Source of the DNA: JAQUBU01 sp036677685
GTDB taxonomy: Bacteria; Bacillota; Syntrophomonadia; Syntrophomonadales; Syntrophomonadaceae
Length of the DNA stretch: 16,779 nt
Reading direction: 5' to 3'
Assembly: GCA_036677685.1 (NCBI GenBank)
Contig: JAVBWA010000045.1
Location: 1 to 16,779 of the forward strand
Of this stretch, positions 13,932 to 16,779 are shown in pieces. A program made the position numbers and the translations under genes. The number at the start of each line of letters is the position of its first letter. Positions within the stretch are counted from its first letter, which is position 1. Under the pieces are notes generated by a model. That model saw nothing but the letters and a program-made list of their open reading frames with translations. It was not told the origin of the DNA and made no database searches.

Positions 13932-16238
13932 ATGGCCAATAAAATCAATAAAGATATTTTCGAACGTTCTGCTACTCAGCCGGAAAAATCCGAGGTCAAC
14001 AAGGGAGCCAAGCATAGTAGCAATGAGAAGCTTAATACTGATAAAGCAGGTATGAGCAGCACAGTGTTTAATGAAGTTCGGGTCCTGATTAAGGCTATAA
14101 AAGACGGCAAGCTGGATACTCGCGCCAATTTGCGCGATGTTAACGGGGAAGATAAAGAATTGCTTGAAGATATTAATGAAATGTTGGACGCAGTAATCGG
14201 GCCACTAATGGGCGCAGCCGAATATATACATAGGATCGGCCAAGGGGACATACCCGAAAAAATTACCGCCAAATACAGGGGCGATTTTAATGAAATCAAG
14301 AATAATATAAATGCATGTATTGACGGGCTTGCCGGTCTGATTGAATGCAGTGCGATACTTGAAAAAATGGCGGTCAACGATTATACACGCCAAGTTGAAG
14401 GCAAATATGCGGGGATTTACGGTAATACGGCTGACTCGGTCAATCAAGTCAGGGACCGGCTGCTGCTGGTTCAGCGTACAGTTACCAATATTTCTGTCGG
14501 CGATCTGAGAGATCTAAAAAATTACCATGAGATAGGCAAGCGGTCGGAAGAAGATAATCTCATGCCCGCTTTTATTGCCATGATGGAAAATATTCAGGGA
14601 ATGGTGGAAGATGCCAACCTGCTCGCCCAGGCTGCGGTGGAAGGCCAGCTGGCTATCCGGGCCGATGCCGGCAAGCACGGGGGAGTTTATGGCCAGATAA
14701 TAGAGGGAGTAAACGCTACTCTGGACGCGGTCATCGGTCCCTTGAACGTAGCAGCCAGTTATGTAGATAGAATCAGTAAAGGCGACATACCGGAGAAAAT
14801 TACGGATAATTATAACGGTGATTTCAATGAGATCAAGAACAATCTTAATACCTGTATAGATGCCATAAATGACTTGGTAGAGGATGCCAACCTGCTTGCT
14901 CAGGCTGCTGTGGAAGGCAAGCTGTCCACCCGCGTGGATACCAGTAAACACGGAGGAGATTTTGCGTGGATCGTTGAAGGCGTCAACCAAACTCTTGATG
15001 CAGTCATCGGCCCAATAAAAGAAGCGGCAGAAGTATTGGAAGAAATGGAAAGAGGCAATTTGCAGGTTCGAGTAAAGGGTAATTATCAAGGCGATCACAA
15101 CCTGGTAAAAAATGCCTTGAATGGCACTTTGGATTCCCTGCTGGCTTATGTAAATGAGATTTCCTCGGTATTGACCGAAATGGCAGATGGAAATTTGAAT
15201 GTAGGAATTACCGCAGACTATAAAGGGGATTTCACTGCCATTAAAGATTCACTTAACTTGATTGTTGAATCACTGAATGAAATGCTGGGCGGAATCAACG
15301 TAGCCGCCGAACAGGTATCCCATGCCTCCGGTCAAGTGGCCAGTTCCAGCCAAATGCTGGCCCAGGGTGCCGCCGAGCAATCCAGTGCTATTGAACAATT
15401 AACTGCTTCCATAACCCAGATAGCTGCTCAGACCAATCAAAACGCGGCCTATGCCAACCAGGCCAACGAGTTGGCCTTGAATGCCAGGGACCATGCAGTG
15501 GAGGGGAATACCCAGATGCAGGGTATGCTGGAAGCCATGGAAGCCATCAATGAATCTTCGGGCAATATATCCAAAATCATCAAGGTAATTGATGAAATTG
15601 CCTTCCAAACCAACATACTGGCTTTGAATGCAGCCGTTGAAGCTGCCCGGGCAGGGCAGCATGGCAAAGGCTTCGCGGTGGTTGCCGAGGAAGTAAGAAA
15701 CTTGGCGGCTCGCAGTGCCAGTGCGGCCAAGGAAACAACGGATATGATCGAAGGTTCCATAAAGAAAACCGAAGCAGGGACCAAAATAGCAGGTGAAACC
15801 GCCAAAGCTCTTGGCAACATAGTTGAGGGAGTAAGCAAAGCAGCAGACCTGGTAGGAGATATTGCAGTAGCCTCCAATGAACAGGCTATTGCCATAGCCC
15901 AGATTGATAAAGGAGTTGAACAGGTTTCAGAAGTGGTACAAACCAATGCGGCTACAGCCGAGGAAAGTGCTTCCGCCAGTGAGGAATTATCCAGCCAGGC
16001 GGATTTACTCAAAGATCAGGTAGCCAAATTCACTTTAAAGAAGCGGAACCCAGTCAATGCCCCCGGTATTCAGTCTTCCAATCTGGAAATGTTTGCGCTG
16101 TTTGAAGAATTCTTACGGACCCAAAAAACTATGCAGGTTAAAGCTGCTGAATCTGCCAGGCCTGATAGCAGTGCAAATAAAAGCGGAACTCCCAACCCCC
16201 CAATATCTTTAAGCGACAATGAATTCGGAAAGTATTAG
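13932..16238 (+). CDS. Soluble poly-HAMP methyl-accepting chemotaxis protein, MCP2
   Basis: Cytoplasmic receptor of 768 residues, paralogue of MCP1. The first 14 residues (MANKINKDIFERSA) are identical to MCP1; a variable linker follows. About nine HAMP-like units span residues 45-452. The signalling domain (about 454-720) has its tip at EIAFQTNILALN near residue 555 and is nearly the same as in MCP1. The tail ends ISLSDNEFGKY. No membrane segment and no separate sensor domain is visible. The first methylation motif reads SSAIEQLTAS (Glu488/Gln489), where MCP1 has Glu-Glu, so this site would need deamidation by CheB before methylation. Start is ATG with AGGAGG at 13918-13923. The array holds a two-unit repeat of 273 bp. 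RR2 follows after 99 bp without cheR, cheB or a kinase between them, unlike in the first module. Confidence 0.94.
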   Translation: MANKINKDIFERSATQPEKSEVNKGAKHSSNEKLNTDKAGMSSTVFNEVRVLIKAIKDGKLDTRANLRDVNGEDKELLEDINEMLDAVIGPLMGAAEYIHRIGQGDIPEKITAKYRGDFNEIKNNINACIDGLAGLIECSAILEKMAVNDYTRQVEGKYAGIYGNTADSVNQVRDRLLLVQRTVTNISVGDLRDLKNYHEIGKRSEEDNLMPAFIAMMENIQGMVEDANLLAQAAVEGQLAIRADAGKHGGVYGQIIEGVNATLDAVIGPLNVAASYVDRISKGDIPEKITDNYNGDFNEIKNNLNTCIDAINDLVEDANLLAQAAVEGKLSTRVDTSKHGGDFAWIVEGVNQTLDAVIGPIKEAAEVLEEMERGNLQVRVKGNYQGDHNLVKNALNGTLDSLLAYVNEISSVLTEMADGNLNVGITADYKGDFTAIKDSLNLIVESLNEMLGGINVAAEQVSHASGQVASSSQMLAQGAAEQSSAIEQLTASITQIAAQTNQNAAYANQANELALNARDHAVEGNTQMQGMLEAMEAINESSGNISKIIKVIDEIAFQTNILALNAAVEAARAGQHGKGFAVVAEEVRNLAARSASAAKETTDMIEGSIKKTEAGTKIAGETAKALGNIVEGVSKAADLVGDIAVASNEQAIAIAQIDKGVEQVSEVVQTNAATAEESASASEELSSQADLLKDQVAKFTLKKRNPVNAPGIQSSNLEMFALFEEFLRTQKTMQVKAAESARPDSSANKSGTPNPPISLSDNEFGKY
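14607..15152 (+). repeat. 273-bp tandem repeat (two HAMP units) inside MCP2
   Basis: Two in-frame copies (about 14607-14879 and 14880-15152) each begin with a sequence coding for EDANLLAQAAVEG, and the word GATGCCAACCTGCT recurs 273 bp apart (14610 and 14883). Each copy spans 91 residues, or two HAMP-like units. The first units are the more alike (VEGVNxTLDAVIGP in both); the second units have diverged. It shows growth of this array in two-unit steps, unlike the four-unit step in MCP1. Confidence 0.78.
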
Positions 16239-16337
16239 GATAGGCAATGATTTATCATGGAACCAGAGAGACTACCGTAAAAATAGGGGATATTTTTTAT
16301 GGCAGGTGTATCCCCTGTCAAAAAGGGGGGGCAAAAC

Positions 16338-16733
16338 ATGAAAGTGCTAATAGCTGAGGATGACATGGCCAGCCGGAAATTTCTATACAAATTTCTGCTG
16401 ACCTATGGGGAATGTGATGTTACAGTTGATGGGATTGAGGCTATTGATGCCTTTTTATTGGCCTGGGAGGAAGGCCATCCCTATGATCTCATTTGCCTGG
16501 ACATTATGATGCCCAAAGTTGATGGCTTAAAAGCACTAAAAATAATTCGGGAATTGGAACAGAATAGAGGAATTGAAGGAGAACGAAGGGCTAAAATAAT
16601 AATGACCACTGCATTAAACGATCAGCCCACTGTTCTTAACTCTTTCCAGGACGGCTGCCAAGCCTATGCGGCCAAACCGATTGACACCGTTAAATTAACC
16701 GAAGTAATGAAAAGACTGGGATTAATTAATTAA
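16338..16733 (+). CDS. Single-domain (CheY-like) response regulator RR2
   Basis: A stand-alone receiver of 131 residues, close paralogue of RR1. EDD at 7-9, Asp55 in LDIMMPKVDG, Thr90/91 and Lys113 are all present, so it should be phosphorylated. I use ATG 16338, preceded by AAAAAGGGGGGG; an upstream in-frame ATG at 16299 would add 13 residues with no match to RR1. About 16 substitutions separate it from RR1, mostly in alpha1, the alpha3-beta4 insertion and the C-terminal helix, while residues 85-120 are identical. It comes straight after MCP2, so no dedicated kinase is encoded next to it; the hybrid kinase of the first module or CheA would have to phosphorylate it. The output is unknown. Confidence 0.93.
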   Translation: MKVLIAEDDMASRKFLYKFLLTYGECDVTVDGIEAIDAFLLAWEEGHPYDLICLDIMMPKVDGLKALKIIRELEQNRGIEGERRAKIIMTTALNDQPTVLNSFQDGCQAYAAKPIDTVKLTEVMKRLGLIN

Positions 16734-16779
16734 GGATATTAGTGAGATAGGGGACGGGGTTGTTGACAACCTGGCAAGC

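Noticed and set aside
13768..14055. Plus-strand open frame of 95 codons between the second ATPase and MCP2
   Set aside because: It overlaps the first 120 bases of MCP2 in another frame, its translation looks random, and it has no convincing ribosome binding site. The 170-bp gap holds nothing I can name apart from the MCP2 ribosome binding site.
15449..16012. Long open frame of 187 codons on the minus strand within the MCP2 signalling domain
   Set aside because: It mirrors the MCP coding frame; a similar shadow appears at the matching place in MCP1 (3764-4192). The translation has no recognisable domain and the plus-strand gene is certain.

Overview
The window is a chemosensory cluster with every gene on the + strand. 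Strong Shine-Dalgarno sites (AAAGGAG, AGGAGG), frequent GTG/TTG starts, moderate GC in the genes and an AT-rich intergenic stretch suggest a Firmicute of the clostridial type. The chemoreceptor style recalls Syntrophomonas-like anaerobes. This placement is an inference from style, not from a marker gene.

Layout. Block A (about 68-8966): cheW1, a ParA/Soj-family ATPase, a very large soluble poly-HAMP chemoreceptor (MCP1), cheR, cheB, a PAS-containing hybrid histidine kinase, and a single-domain response regulator (RR1). It ends at a clear rho-independent terminator near 9147-9190. An AT-rich spacer of about 700 bp follows (8967-9679). It carries a good sigma-A-like promoter at 9315-9343 and a long leader that includes a two-codon mini-ORF. 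Block B (9680-12257): cheY, a possible 28-codon ORF overlapping the cheY stop, and cheA. Block C (12442-16733): cheW2, a second ParA-family ATPase, a second soluble poly-HAMP receptor (MCP2) and a second single-domain regulator (RR2).

Blocks A and C are a duplicated four-gene module, cheW-parA-mcp-RR. In block A, cheR, cheB and the hybrid kinase sit between the receptor and the regulator. The single visible cheA, cheY, cheR and cheB presumably serve both modules. CheA phosphorylates CheY and CheB, CheR and CheB set receptor methylation, and the two CheW proteins couple receptors to CheA. Neither receptor shows a transmembrane segment or a ligand-binding domain, so the arrays should be cytoplasmic.

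The most interesting idea concerns the ParA-like ATPases, which look like positioning factors for cytoplasmic receptor clusters, as PpfA is for TlpT in Rhodobacter sphaeroides. Both receptors begin with the same 14-residue basic peptide, which resembles the Soj-activating N-terminus of Spo0J. It is followed by a variable linker and then the HAMP array (about 15 units in MCP1, about 9 in MCP2). Both end in an EFGKY pentapeptide that fits the known C-terminal tether consensus.
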